Shown one piece after another: positions 5,197-13,374 of a stretch of DNA of 25,016 nucleotides. The translations under genes were made by a program, and so were the position numbers. The notes beneath the pieces are model-generated. The model made no database searches, had not been told where the DNA came from, and saw nothing but the letters and a program-made list of their open reading frames with translations. Each line of letters opens with the position of its first letter. Position 1 is the first letter of the stretch. The stretch is from a virus: positions 1 to 25,016 of IMG/VR virus record IMGVR_UViG_3300029259_000159; one strand, given 5' to 3'.

Positions 5197-5586
5197 TTAA
5201 GCGAGTCCTTTAGATTTCTCAAAGGTGCGTAATCCACCTAAGCCTAGTAAGGCCATAACGAGGGTTGTAAGTTCTGCTGCTTGGATAGAGGGTAGTTCTG
5301 CGGGGAGTAATGAATAGGCGTTGATGAGGCCAGCGAAGGGGAGTATTAGGAATTGGTAGCCCAATCCTATAGCACATACCCAACCTATAGCTGGTCGCCA
5401 ACCTGCCACAAATACAGACTTATGTTTGGCTTCTTCTATGTTAGCCATTGCCTGTAAAATGTGGGGTTTTTGAAGAGCCTCAGTGATTCTAAGACTAGCT
5501 ATAGCCTTCTCTTCGTCCGAGGTAAATAAATCATCAAGCCCACCCATGACTCCCTCTGCAATACCTGCAAAGGGGTTTAAGTTCAT
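5197..5586 (-). CDS. holin of the 3-TM (gene-transfer-agent) type
   Basis: 129 residues. The N-terminus NPFAGIAEGVMGGLDDLFTSDEEKA is the signature of the GTA_holin_3TM family, followed by an amphipathic helix and FVAGWRPAIGWVCA. Hydrophobic segments lie at about 64-92 (GWVCAIGLGYQFLILPFAGL) and 105-122 (LTTLVMALLGLGGL). Holins of this type permeabilise the inner membrane at lysis. AGGA lies ten bases before the ATG. The gene is next to another membrane-anchored protein (5612-5884) and just before packaging genes, as holin and terminase genes are neighbours in T7. No endolysin is in this window. Confidence 0.85.
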   Translation of the reverse strand: MNLNPFAGIAEGVMGGLDDLFTSDEEKAIASLRITEALQKPHILQAMANIEEAKHKSVFVAGWRPAIGWVCAIGLGYQFLILPFAGLINAYSLLPAELPSIQAAELTTLVMALLGLGGLRTFEKSKGLA

Positions 5587-5611
5587 GTGTATGGGTTCCT
5601 GTGTGTAGTGT

Positions 5612-5884
5612 TTAACTTCGCATCATAAAGGCTGCACCTGTTACCAAGGCAGCTATTAGTAAGCGTATAAACCACTCATTAGCACCACCAGTTTTAGCTG
5701 CTAGAGCTAACTGTATGGCGTGTGTGTCCAGTTCTTCGCTGTGCTTATTTAAACGAGCATCCTGCGTGTTATTGTGTAGTAATAGACCAGCTATCTTAGT
5801 GTCTATCTCTACAAGCTTTACCATCGCATCCGCTAGTTTATCTATCTTAGCTTCCAGCCTGTCGAATCTAGCAGTAGCTTCCAT
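5612..5884 (-). CDS. coiled-coil protein with C-terminal membrane anchor (XhlA-like)
   Basis: 90 residues from the ATG at 5882-5884, chosen because AGGA lies nine bases upstream; an ATG nine bases earlier sits too close to that site. Residues about 1-60 form a heptad-patterned coiled coil (ARFDRLEAKIDKLADAMVKL, then DARLNKHSEELDTH), and the last 20 residues form one membrane helix (FIRLLIAALVTGAAFMM). This matches the build of haemolysin XhlA-like proteins, which cooperate with holins. Its place directly upstream of the holin suggests a lysis accessory or antiholin role. No spanin-type lipobox is visible. Confidence 0.75.
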   Translation of the reverse strand: MEATARFDRLEAKIDKLADAMVKLVEIDTKIAGLLLHNNTQDARLNKHSEELDTHAIQLALAAKTGGANEWFIRLLIAALVTGAAFMMRS

Positions 5885-5897
5885 GTTTATCATTCCT

Positions 5898-6008
5898 TTA
5901 GACGATAGCTACTCTAGCTGCTGCCCTAGCTGTAGTCACATCGGCTGGCACTGCTGTAGTGCCTACCTCAACTGTGCTGAGCGTTGCTATGTTCCTTGCT
6001 TTAGACAT
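5898..6008 (-). CDS. 36-residue protein sharing the N-terminus of the upstream fibre gene
   Basis: ATG at 6006-6008 with AGGA seven bases upstream, supplied by the end of the preceding fibre gene; TAA at 5898-5900. It reads MSKARNIATLSTVEVGTTAV and continues with an Ala/Arg/Val-rich tail. Its first seven residues (MSKARNI) and about 16 bases of DNA around its start are the same as at the start of the 500-residue fibre gene. It is either a small fibre-associated protein or the leftover head of a duplicated fibre gene. Ribosome-binding site and spacing support expression. Confidence 0.6.
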   Translation of the reverse strand: MSKARNIATLSTVEVGTTAVPADVTTARAAARVAIV

Positions 6009-6011
6009 TGA

Positions 6012-7514
6012 TTATTCCTCTAACGCAGTTAAGCGTGTTTTTAATGTTTCGATTTCAGCAAGGGCTTCTTGCAATGTAGCCACTAATAATGGCACTACCT
6101 TAGCTTGATCGATCCCTTGCATATCTGGGACAGAACGAGTAGCCATAACCTGTGCTGTAGTTTCACGCCATTGCTGACCATCTTCTAAAGTTTCAGGCTG
6201 CTCTACGTCTGAGCTATGGATAACTTCTGCTACAGCATCAAAAGCTTCATGTACGGCTGCTACTATTAATACTTCAGCCTTAATCTCTACGCCATTAATA
6301 TCATAGTAAGCTGGGCTTGCTTGAATAGCGGTAGATACTTCGGTAAATCCTGCCTCGGTGCCTGCTGTATAAATGTCACCTGTTGCTGGAGTGGCCTGAT
6401 ACTCTTCATCCATCATTCCATTGTGAGTCCCAGTTGCACTTTCTGGTATAACTGCCTGTAGCTCATGCGCTAAGAAGCCGTTAACTCTAGTACCATCTGC
6501 TATCCACTCAAAGTTAACTGGGTTTAGCTGCATGAAGGTAGCTGTAGCGCCTGTCATTGGCTGTACGTTAGTTTTTAGGCGGTGGTCTGAGCTTGTGTTG
6601 TAGGCTGTGGATGATCCTGCGATTGATATATCGCCTACCTGAGTCCCGTCATTATGAAACTGAATAATATATCCATTATTTCCTGTTCGGTTTAAAGATA
6701 AAGGTGGGCCGTTCGCCTTAGTCATCCAATTTGAGCCACTAGCTTGCAGCTCTACCCCAGTATTACTAAATGATGAAGCAGACTTAACAGTAAGCAAGTT
6801 CCCATTGGCGTCTATTCTGAGTCGTTCAGCATCATTCGTGAATATAGAAAGAGCGTGTGCTGTAGTAGTTCCTAATGAAGCACTAGTATTTCCCGCAAAA
6901 GCCTTTAGTGATACTGTGTTTGTAGTGTCTGTCAAAAGTATTGTGGGAGAGGTAGCACTGGACATGGTCAAATTACCAGTATTATCAATAGTCATAGCAT
7001 TAGTCCAGCTTATCGCTGAGTCTGCTGCTCCTGTTGCTGCAACATCAAAAACAAAAGAACCTGCACTATCTAGTGTTAAATTAGCTGCTTTGTTAGCGTT
7101 TATACGTTTATAAGCACCATCGTATTTGACGTTCATTGATAGTCGGGTGGAGTTGTCGTTGTTGTTAGCCCATACTGCACCAGCTTGTCCAATCTGTAGA
7201 ACTTCAAAAGCACTTGCCCAATCTGTTTCTGGAACTACACCAAGACCTAAGTTGCCATTAGCGTCTATTCTCATGCGTTCTACGCCACCAGTTCCTAGGC
7301 GTAACAGGTTTGAAGCAGCGTTAGTGCCGCTTGCAGTTCCTATAAAAGCACCATTAGCGAAATGACCTACATTAAGAGTTCCGTATACTCCTATATTTCC
7401 GGTGTCCAAACCTATCTGATTACTGCCGCTAGAGACAGTCAAACCATCAGCAGTTACAGTGCCAGTGAAGTCAGGGCTAACTAATACATCTGAAATATTT
7501 CTTGCTTTAGACAT
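6012..7514 (-). CDS. tail fibre/spike with C-terminal S74 intramolecular chaperone
   Basis: 500 residues. A short head (MSKARNISDVLVSPDFTGTV) leads into beta-rich shaft repeats; the motif ERMRIDANGNLGLG at 79-92 recurs as ERLRIDANGNLLTV at 230-243. From about 308 the sequence is a Peptidase_S74/endosialidase chaperone: SSDHRLKTNV (cleavage expected before a Ser at 308-309), LNPVNFEWIADGTRVNGFLAHELQAVIPESATG, and near the end IDQAKVVPLLVATLQEAL plus a coiled coil. The chaperone trimerises the fibre and cuts itself off. About 80 residues (372-455) are inserted between its two conserved blocks, more than usual. GGAG is eight bases upstream of the ATG. It is probably a second receptor-binding protein alongside the T7-type fibre. 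Confidence 0.88.
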   Translation of the reverse strand: MSKARNISDVLVSPDFTGTVTADGLTVSSGSNQIGLDTGNIGVYGTLNVGHFANGAFIGTASGTNAASNLLRLGTGGVERMRIDANGNLGLGVVPETDWASAFEVLQIGQAGAVWANNNDNSTRLSMNVKYDGAYKRINANKAANLTLDSAGSFVFDVAATGAADSAISWTNAMTIDNTGNLTMSSATSPTILLTDTTNTVSLKAFAGNTSASLGTTTAHALSIFTNDAERLRIDANGNLLTVKSASSFSNTGVELQASGSNWMTKANGPPLSLNRTGNNGYIIQFHNDGTQVGDISIAGSSTAYNTSSDHRLKTNVQPMTGATATFMQLNPVNFEWIADGTRVNGFLAHELQAVIPESATGTHNGMMDEEYQATPATGDIYTAGTEAGFTEVSTAIQASPAYYDINGVEIKAEVLIVAAVHEAFDAVAEVIHSSDVEQPETLEDGQQWRETTAQVMATRSVPDMQGIDQAKVVPLLVATLQEALAEIETLKTRLTALEE

Positions 7515-7525
7515 TGGCTATTCTC

Positions 7526-7777
7526 CTATTCTGGGGCTGCGGCTGCTTGTGCTGCTGCGTAAGCTGATACAACAGCATCGGTATGTACTGCTGCACAGAT
7601 AGCAATAACTTTTGCATCTTCACCTGTCGTGTCACAATCTGGTGTGCACACATGACGATGGAAGGATGAGGATAGCTCTACACCATCTTCAAGTATTCGG
7701 GTTGCTGTGCGTACTTGTACTGTGCCGTTTTCTAAGACTTCGATCTTGTCTACGATTACTTCTTTGGTTAGTGCCAT
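7526..7777 (-). CDS. small tail-fibre-associated protein, unknown function
   Basis: 83 residues from an ATG with GGAG seven bases upstream. The N-terminal half is a beta-hairpin type sequence (VDKIEVLENGTVQVRTATRI), followed by FHRHVCTPDCDTT, with His-His-Cys-Cys spaced so that metal binding is possible, and an Ala-rich C-terminal helix. I recall near-identical short proteins (MALTKE..VDKIEVL..G..QVRTAT) beside fibre genes in many phages, without known role. It lies between the two fibre genes. Confidence 0.8.
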   Translation of the reverse strand: MALTKEVIVDKIEVLENGTVQVRTATRILEDGVELSSSFHRHVCTPDCDTTGEDAKVIAICAAVHTDAVVSAYAAAQAAAAPE

Positions 7778-7789
7778 GTTACTTCTCCA

Positions 7790-7807
7790 CTAGCAATTCC
7801 ATGCTAG
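7790..7807 (-). other. perfect six-pair hairpin between fibre genes
   Basis: CTAGCA-TGGAAT-TGCTAG on the transcribed strand lies in the 39-base gap after the main tail fibre. No U-run follows. It could be a processing site or a weak mRNA-end stabiliser. Confidence 0.3.
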
Positions 7808-7816
7808 ATAATTAGG

Positions 7817-10198
7817 TTATGAGTCAGTTGTGTAGGTCATTTGAATAATTAAAGGTGTGCTAGTAGGGACGTTATTATTGTAAACGTGCGCCCCGCCATT
7901 GTTTCTATGGAAGTAAATGTAGGTACCATTATTAATAACTAAAGGTTGACACCATGTGCTTGTATTTAAATTACCGCAGTACCCTAGACTCCCTCCAGCA
8001 TAGTAATTAGTGGAGGTTGAGGTAAAGGGAAGACCGCCTATCCTAAACTGTGCACCATTCTGAGTAGCAGAAGCGTGTATATATAAGTAAGCAGTAACCA
8101 AGTTACCTATTTTTGTATATATGGCTTTGTTAATACTTAGAGATCCACCATTTGGTAACGTAGGAGTCCAAGAACCCTCTTCATAATCATCTAGTGTATT
8201 AGCTGCTGCGGTATCTGAGCCAAAAGCAATACCACCAGATTGGATAGAGCCAGCAAGTGTTCCATTATGGTAAAAGGCTGTGGTTGGCGTTGTGCCACCT
8301 AAAAGCATTACTCTCTTTATAGCTCCAGCAGAGTCTGCGGCTCTTACGTCAATTGGTTCGCTAGTAGCTGCCTGATAAACAAGCATCGTTCCAGTATTGT
8401 TCTTTATTCGGGTGTATGTGCCATCGTGGTGAGCCGTAAAGTCAGTGCTATCACCTAACGCTAGAGTACCGTTATCTGGTAGGTTAACACCGCCAGTTAC
8501 GTCTACGCCTGTGGCTGTGGTGGATAATTTAGCGACGCCATCATGGTATACATACGATGTTCCATTAGCCTGCCCAACAAATGAGTATTTATTGTTTGTT
8601 ATTAAAGCGATTTGTGCAGCAGTAGATACTAAGTTCAGATCCCCTGTACCAAAGTCACTAATATATGAGTTGGAACCGTCATGGTAAACTTGTAGATCAT
8701 CACTAGCACCAAACTTAGCCTTGATGTTATCGCCATGTAGCGTATCACCTGTCATAGTGCCGCCAGCTTTGCCTAAGAACCTTGCATCAGCAGCAGTCTT
8801 AGTGTGGTGGTCTGCAACAGTGAATGACTTGAACGCTACAACTACTAGCTCACTGCCTGTTGTTGCGCCTGCACCCAGAACAATAGACGAGCCATTGGTT
8901 GCTGTGTAGTCAGAAGCGTCAAGCGTTATGCCGTTGAGCAATACAAGTATATTGGTGGCGGTGTAGGTAAGGGTTACAGAGTTAGCGTCTGAGCCTGTGA
9001 ATGTTGTTTGGTTATTGGTAGCAATGTACTTATAGGTCAGCAATGAAGCTGTGCCAGAAGAACTTGCCGCTATCCAAGCAGAGCCATCGTATACCTTCAT
9101 GCCATTAGCAGAAGTGTCAAAATACAAAGCACCTTGAACCAAGGCATTACCATCGTTGTCTTGACCGGGCGCAGAAGATTTAGCCCCTAAGTAGCGATCA
9201 TCAAATGAGTCTAGTGCTGTTGCTGCTGCGGCTGCTGAGTTAGCTGCGGCTGTTGCAGAGGCAGATGATTCATTACGTTTTGTAGTGGCGGTAGAGGCAC
9301 TAGATGCGGCTGCGGTTGCTGAGTTGCCAGAGGCCGTAGCTGAGTTTGCACTAGCTGTTGCAGAGTTAGCACTAGCCGTTGCACTTGCTGCTGATTCAGA
9401 AGCCTTTGTAACCGCTATGGTTTTTTGAGCAGTCGCTAGAACAACTTGTGCTGCTCCGTTGGTTGTTGCCAATCCAGCCTGAGTGGTTGCCAAAGCAACC
9501 TGCGCTGCTCCATTGGTTGTTGCTAATCCAGCTTGGGTAGTTGCCAAAGCAACTTGTGCTGCTCCATTAGTTGTTGCAAGGGCAGCTTTGGTGGCAGAAG
9601 TTGAGGCAGATGCAGCACCAGCTGTTGCACTATTAGCTGCTGCGGTGGCTGAGTTACCAGCACCAGATGCAGAAGAAGAAGCTGCCGTTGCAGAGTTAGC
9701 ACTAGCTGTAGCGGAAGAACTAGCCTCAGAAGCCTTAGTAGTCGCAATGTTTACTTGTGATGTACTAGCTGTCTCTGACCAGTTTTTAGTGGCAGCATCT
9801 TGCGCGTTTACAGGGTTAGCAACATTCTTAATAACTCGACTCTGCGCGTCAAACTTACCATCTGCTGCTTTAAGGATGGATGCTTCCGCAGTGTCTATGG
9901 CTTCTTGAGCCGCCTGAAAGACCTGAATGTTTGAGTTATCAAGGTCAGATTCAGTAAGAATAGCACCGTTACTAAAGTCTACTGCGCGTGTAGTAATAGC
10001 CGTAGTACGTGCAATACGTACAATGACACCACTAGTAGGCGCGGTAGATAAAGAAATGGTACTGGATGATGAAAAAGTAAATGATGTGGATGTGCCGCCA
10101 ACAAAGACAGCGACATCCGCTTGTTGTGTATAAGCAAACGGAATGGAAAAAGTAGTTGTACTTCCATTCGCAGTGTACTCAATATAGCTATTAGCCAT
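7817..10198 (-). CDS. tail fibre with T7 gp17-type N-terminal anchor
   Basis: 793 residues. Residues 1-135 (ANSYIEYTANGSTTTFSIPF, then ADVAVFVGG, ILTESDLDNSNIQ) match the Phage_T7_tail domain that attaches gp17 fibres to the tail tube. Residues about 145-330 are an Ala/Ser/Thr-rich rod with an 18-residue tandem repeat. Later parts carry beta-repeats of the YHDGS type (505-509, 551-554, 590-593) and a tip from about 668 (LDDYEEGSWTPTLPNGG, IYTKIGNLVTAYLYI, RIGGLPFTS) typical of marine phage fibres. The tip should bind the host receptor. No S74 chaperone is present, unlike the second fibre. GGAG lies at the end of the gp16-like gene, ten bases before the ATG. Confidence 0.92.
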   Translation of the reverse strand: MANSYIEYTANGSTTTFSIPFAYTQQADVAVFVGGTSTSFTFSSSSTISLSTAPTSGVIVRIARTTAITTRAVDFSNGAILTESDLDNSNIQVFQAAQEAIDTAEASILKAADGKFDAQSRVIKNVANPVNAQDAATKNWSETASTSQVNIATTKASEASSSATASANSATAASSSASGAGNSATAAANSATAGAASASTSATKAALATTNGAAQVALATTQAGLATTNGAAQVALATTQAGLATTNGAAQVVLATAQKTIAVTKASESAASATASANSATASANSATASGNSATAAASSASTATTKRNESSASATAAANSAAAAATALDSFDDRYLGAKSSAPGQDNDGNALVQGALYFDTSANGMKVYDGSAWIAASSSGTASLLTYKYIATNNQTTFTGSDANSVTLTYTATNILVLLNGITLDASDYTATNGSSIVLGAGATTGSELVVVAFKSFTVADHHTKTAADARFLGKAGGTMTGDTLHGDNIKAKFGASDDLQVYHDGSNSYISDFGTGDLNLVSTAAQIALITNNKYSFVGQANGTSYVYHDGVAKLSTTATGVDVTGGVNLPDNGTLALGDSTDFTAHHDGTYTRIKNNTGTMLVYQAATSEPIDVRAADSAGAIKRVMLLGGTTPTTAFYHNGTLAGSIQSGGIAFGSDTAAANTLDDYEEGSWTPTLPNGGSLSINKAIYTKIGNLVTAYLYIHASATQNGAQFRIGGLPFTSTSTNYYAGGSLGYCGNLNTSTWCQPLVINNGTYIYFHRNNGGAHVYNNNVPTSTPLIIQMTYTTDS
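9425..9580 (-). repeat. 54-bp tandem repeat in the tail fibre rod
   Basis: Three head-to-tail units encode LATTNGAAQVALATTQAG twice and an imperfect, shortened third copy (LATTNGAAQVVLATAQ), residues 207-258. Related Ala/Ser blocks flank it on both sides (SATASANSATA at about 162 and 272), so the rod seems to have grown by nested duplications. Unit number could change by slippage and alter fibre length. Confidence 0.8.
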
Positions 10199-10203
10199 AG
10201 TTG

Positions 10204-13200
10204 TTAATCTCCAAGTTCTGCGGCAATAGCGTTTAAGCCAGCCTTTGTATATGCCTGATTAATTATAGGCAGCATGTGTATAACTGACCTGTATTCTTGT
10301 TCTGTCATTTTCCCATCAGATAACAGCCCGTGTGCTAGGTGTCCCATTCCATCAAGATAACCAGCTAAAGGATTAGCCACTAAGCCCGAACCCCAACCCC
10401 TTTGGAATTTATCAGGGATTTCAGTAATCATACCCATGACACCAAACGCGCCTGTATAGCCAACCATATTTTGAGCTATATCTAATGGCCCTAAATGTTC
10501 TTCTAGGTATTCTCTTTGATCTGAACGACCTGCTGAAGATACGTGTGTACGTGCAGTAGTCACAAGACTTGCTATAAGCATTTGACCCAAAACAACATAG
10601 GCAGCTTCAACACCCATACCGTTCGTAGCCCTTCGATTCATACGAGCAAACTGTTGCTCTTGAGAGGCCACTGCGAAGCTTAAAAACTGACCAATAGTAG
10701 AACCTATTTGTCCTCTTAAAACGCTGTTAGTAGCACCTAAGTCAGTCTCTTGGACGTTGTTACGAACCTCTATAGACACATGGTTAGTAAAGGCATCTTG
10801 AGCCTCTACATCATCCCATTTGTCATATCCCATAACCCGCTTACCATCACCGTGTCTTTTTATCTGCACTTGGATTCGGTCATACATAGAATCTGTTATG
10901 CCTGTGTCCTGACGCATGGCTTTAGGTATGTCACCGTCCATCCATTTCTGACGCATAACAGCAGCGTTAAACCTCTGTAGAAAGTCAGTAACTGGGGTAA
11001 GACCTGAGATGACGCCTTGTATCTGCCTAGCTTTTTGCCACCAAGGGTCCATATGTTCAACCATACCGCCAATCTCATCTATACGAGTTGATGCCGAACC
11101 TGTTAAACCATGAGTACCTAAGCCTGTAGCATCAATAATGTTCTGCATATCATTGTTAGATACTTCCCCATTACGTGCAGCCTTTAGCCAATCTTTGTAT
11201 TGCGGGGCAACTTTAAAGATAACCCCAAGACCTCCATAAGCAATGATGTTTGCAGTCTCAATGACGCTCATCATTCCAAAGTATCCTGAGTAGGCTAGGT
11301 AGGTTAAATTACGGCCCATCTGTAAGCCTTTGGTCTTGTTCTTTTTTAAACCTAAAGACGTGTCCTCTATTAACTCAGAACCTTGAAGACCCTTAATAAG
11401 CTGACGTATGATTCTAATATCATCGGCTGTTTTAAGGGGGTCTATACCGTTGTCTGCGCCATACTTATCAATCTTTTTAATGGCATCTTCCATAGTGTCC
11501 ATACCGTCACCGTCAATACCATTTCTGGCAAAACCAATGTGTCGGCCTGATTTAAAAGCATAGCTTTGAACTACGTCAGACATATTATTATTAAGCATTT
11601 CACTGACTGACATGGTTAAACCATCAGCAGTAAATTTAGTCTCATAGTCCATATCAAGACGTTGGCGCATGTTAGTGTCTGGCACTCTTCGGTCTCCCTT
11701 AGAGGAAGCCATTTTTGAAGCCATACCTACATCAATCTCAGCTTCAGTCATACCTTCGTCTACAAGAAACTTACGCAATGCTGTGCTGTCCTCAAGGATG
11801 TCTTCTAGTCTATTAGCTGTAACACCAGTGTCTAAAGAAGATACCTTTTGAATAAACAAGCGACTAAGACGTACAGAGAAAGCTAAGTCCCAACCGTTTT
11901 TAGCAGCTATAGATTGACCAAAAACCTTACTGACTTTGGTTCCTCCATGCTCCTTCACTACGGCACGTAATTTACCTGAATCCCACTCAGTCGGAACGTA
12001 GTTACGGTCATACTGTGTTTCTTTAGCACCTATGACTCTGTAACGCTTTTTCTGCTCTAAAATATCTTTAAATACTTCACGTGCATTGTCTGCGGCTAAT
12101 TGGACTTCTTTAGGAGAGTTCGCATATACGGAGTCATTACGGACTGCCCTAGCTACTAACCCTTCAAACTCATCATGCGCCCTTGGGCTTGCCCAACTAT
12201 ACTTAGTGCTTTTACGCCACTTATTAAAGTTAGGTCTGTGAACCCTAGCTAACTTAGCCCTAGCACTGCGGGTAATACGTGTCTGAATACTTGAAGTAGA
12301 CTGTATGTTGGTACTGGATTTATTGTTTACCCTGTTGTCCTGAACTAAGATTCTACTTAGGTTACGTACTAGGGGGTTATCAGAACTACGTAATGCAGCA
12401 CCCTCAGAAAGTATGTTACTTAACCACTGAGTCCCAAACCATGTTTTACCTTGTTCTGGTGAATCAATTTCATCAATACGCTGAGGTGCGTGTACAGGCT
12501 GTGGGGCTTCTAAAGACATCTGAATATCAGGGTCTTTAAGATCACCACCTGCTAACACAGTAGCGGCTTTTTCATGTTCTCTTAAGTCATCTGCATGTTT
12601 TGCATACTTATGGATAAAGGAACCCATGCCACCTGCGAACCCTGCTGAAAAAGCAGTGTCTACAAGCACATCATTTATTGTGTAATCAGGTAAAACATTA
12701 CTGGCATAAAGACTCTCTAAGCCTCCTTGTGCGCCATAAACTGCGCCCATTTTACCTACTGTACGCATCCTAGTAGTGCCTGTGGTTGCTTTGTTCACGG
12801 CATTAGCTAAAGTGCCTATACCTTTACCCACGTTGGTCAGTCCCTTAACTCCTGATAACCAACCACCCGCGAGAGGTATTGCAGCCAGTGCCGCGTTTTC
12901 TTCGGTCAGCATACCAGCACCGAACATTGCCACTATTGTTAGAGCAGGGGAGTCACCAAAGTTCTCAGCCATGATTTTCTGGTTGTTCTGAGTCTGTGAT
13001 ACCTGCTCCATCATCTGCTTTAAAGACCCCTCTGATTCTGCTCCAAACATATAGTCGTGGAACTCTTCAGGGGTGTCGTCAAAGTAGGTTTTCATCACTC
13101 TGTCATCAAACCTAAACTCAGGGTCGTACTCATTATCTACAGCCATTTGACGTGCGGCTATTTCAACTAATGAGGCACCTTCTTCTCTAAAGGCTCCAAC

Positions 13201-13362
13201 AGAGTCTGTGAACCCAAAGTTATCAGGCTTGTCTATAAAGGCATTAACATTGGGGTCAAATACCTTACCGTTCTCTGTAGCTTGTCTCATAATCATTGAG
13301 GGGTCTTTGGGTGCTACAGAGTCTGAAGTAAAGACCGAAGTAAATTCTTCTATTGTTTCCAT
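10204..13362 (-). CDS. internal virion protein D-like (T7 gp16-like ejection protein), no transglycosylase domain seen
   Basis: 1052 residues versus 1318 in T7 gp16. It has the right place (last of the ejection-protein run, directly before the tail fibre) and style: long, helical, with Gly/Ala-rich amphipathic segments at about 138-172 (SPALTIVAMFGAGMLT, IPLAGGWLSG) and in the C-terminal third (LTYLAYSGYFGMMSVIETAN, AYGGLGVIFKVAPQYKDWL, MGVEAAYVVLGQMLIASLVT). In T7 gp16 forms, with gp15 and gp14, the trans-envelope channel that carries DNA into the cell. T7 gp16 begins with a lytic transglycosylase domain; I see no such catalytic motif in these first 250 residues. AAGGA is nine bases upstream of the ATG. 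Confidence 0.82.
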   Translation of the reverse strand: METIEEFTSVFTSDSVAPKDPSMIMRQATENGKVFDPNVNAFIDKPDNFGFTDSVGAFREEGASLVEIAARQMAVDNEYDPEFRFDDRVMKTYFDDTPEEFHDYMFGAESEGSLKQMMEQVSQTQNNQKIMAENFGDSPALTIVAMFGAGMLTEENAALAAIPLAGGWLSGVKGLTNVGKGIGTLANAVNKATTGTTRMRTVGKMGAVYGAQGGLESLYASNVLPDYTINDVLVDTAFSAGFAGGMGSFIHKYAKHADDLREHEKAATVLAGGDLKDPDIQMSLEAPQPVHAPQRIDEIDSPEQGKTWFGTQWLSNILSEGAALRSSDNPLVRNLSRILVQDNRVNNKSSTNIQSTSSIQTRITRSARAKLARVHRPNFNKWRKSTKYSWASPRAHDEFEGLVARAVRNDSVYANSPKEVQLAADNAREVFKDILEQKKRYRVIGAKETQYDRNYVPTEWDSGKLRAVVKEHGGTKVSKVFGQSIAAKNGWDLAFSVRLSRLFIQKVSSLDTGVTANRLEDILEDSTALRKFLVDEGMTEAEIDVGMASKMASSKGDRRVPDTNMRQRLDMDYETKFTADGLTMSVSEMLNNNMSDVVQSYAFKSGRHIGFARNGIDGDGMDTMEDAIKKIDKYGADNGIDPLKTADDIRIIRQLIKGLQGSELIEDTSLGLKKNKTKGLQMGRNLTYLAYSGYFGMMSVIETANIIAYGGLGVIFKVAPQYKDWLKAARNGEVSNNDMQNIIDATGLGTHGLTGSASTRIDEIGGMVEHMDPWWQKARQIQGVISGLTPVTDFLQRFNAAVMRQKWMDGDIPKAMRQDTGITDSMYDRIQVQIKRHGDGKRVMGYDKWDDVEAQDAFTNHVSIEVRNNVQETDLGATNSVLRGQIGSTIGQFLSFAVASQEQQFARMNRRATNGMGVEAAYVVLGQMLIASLVTTARTHVSSAGRSDQREYLEEHLGPLDIAQNMVGYTGAFGVMGMITEIPDKFQRGWGSGLVANPLAGYLDGMGHLAHGLLSDGKMTEQEYRSVIHMLPIINQAYTKAGLNAIAAELGD

Positions 13363-13374
13363 TGTTTAAATTCC

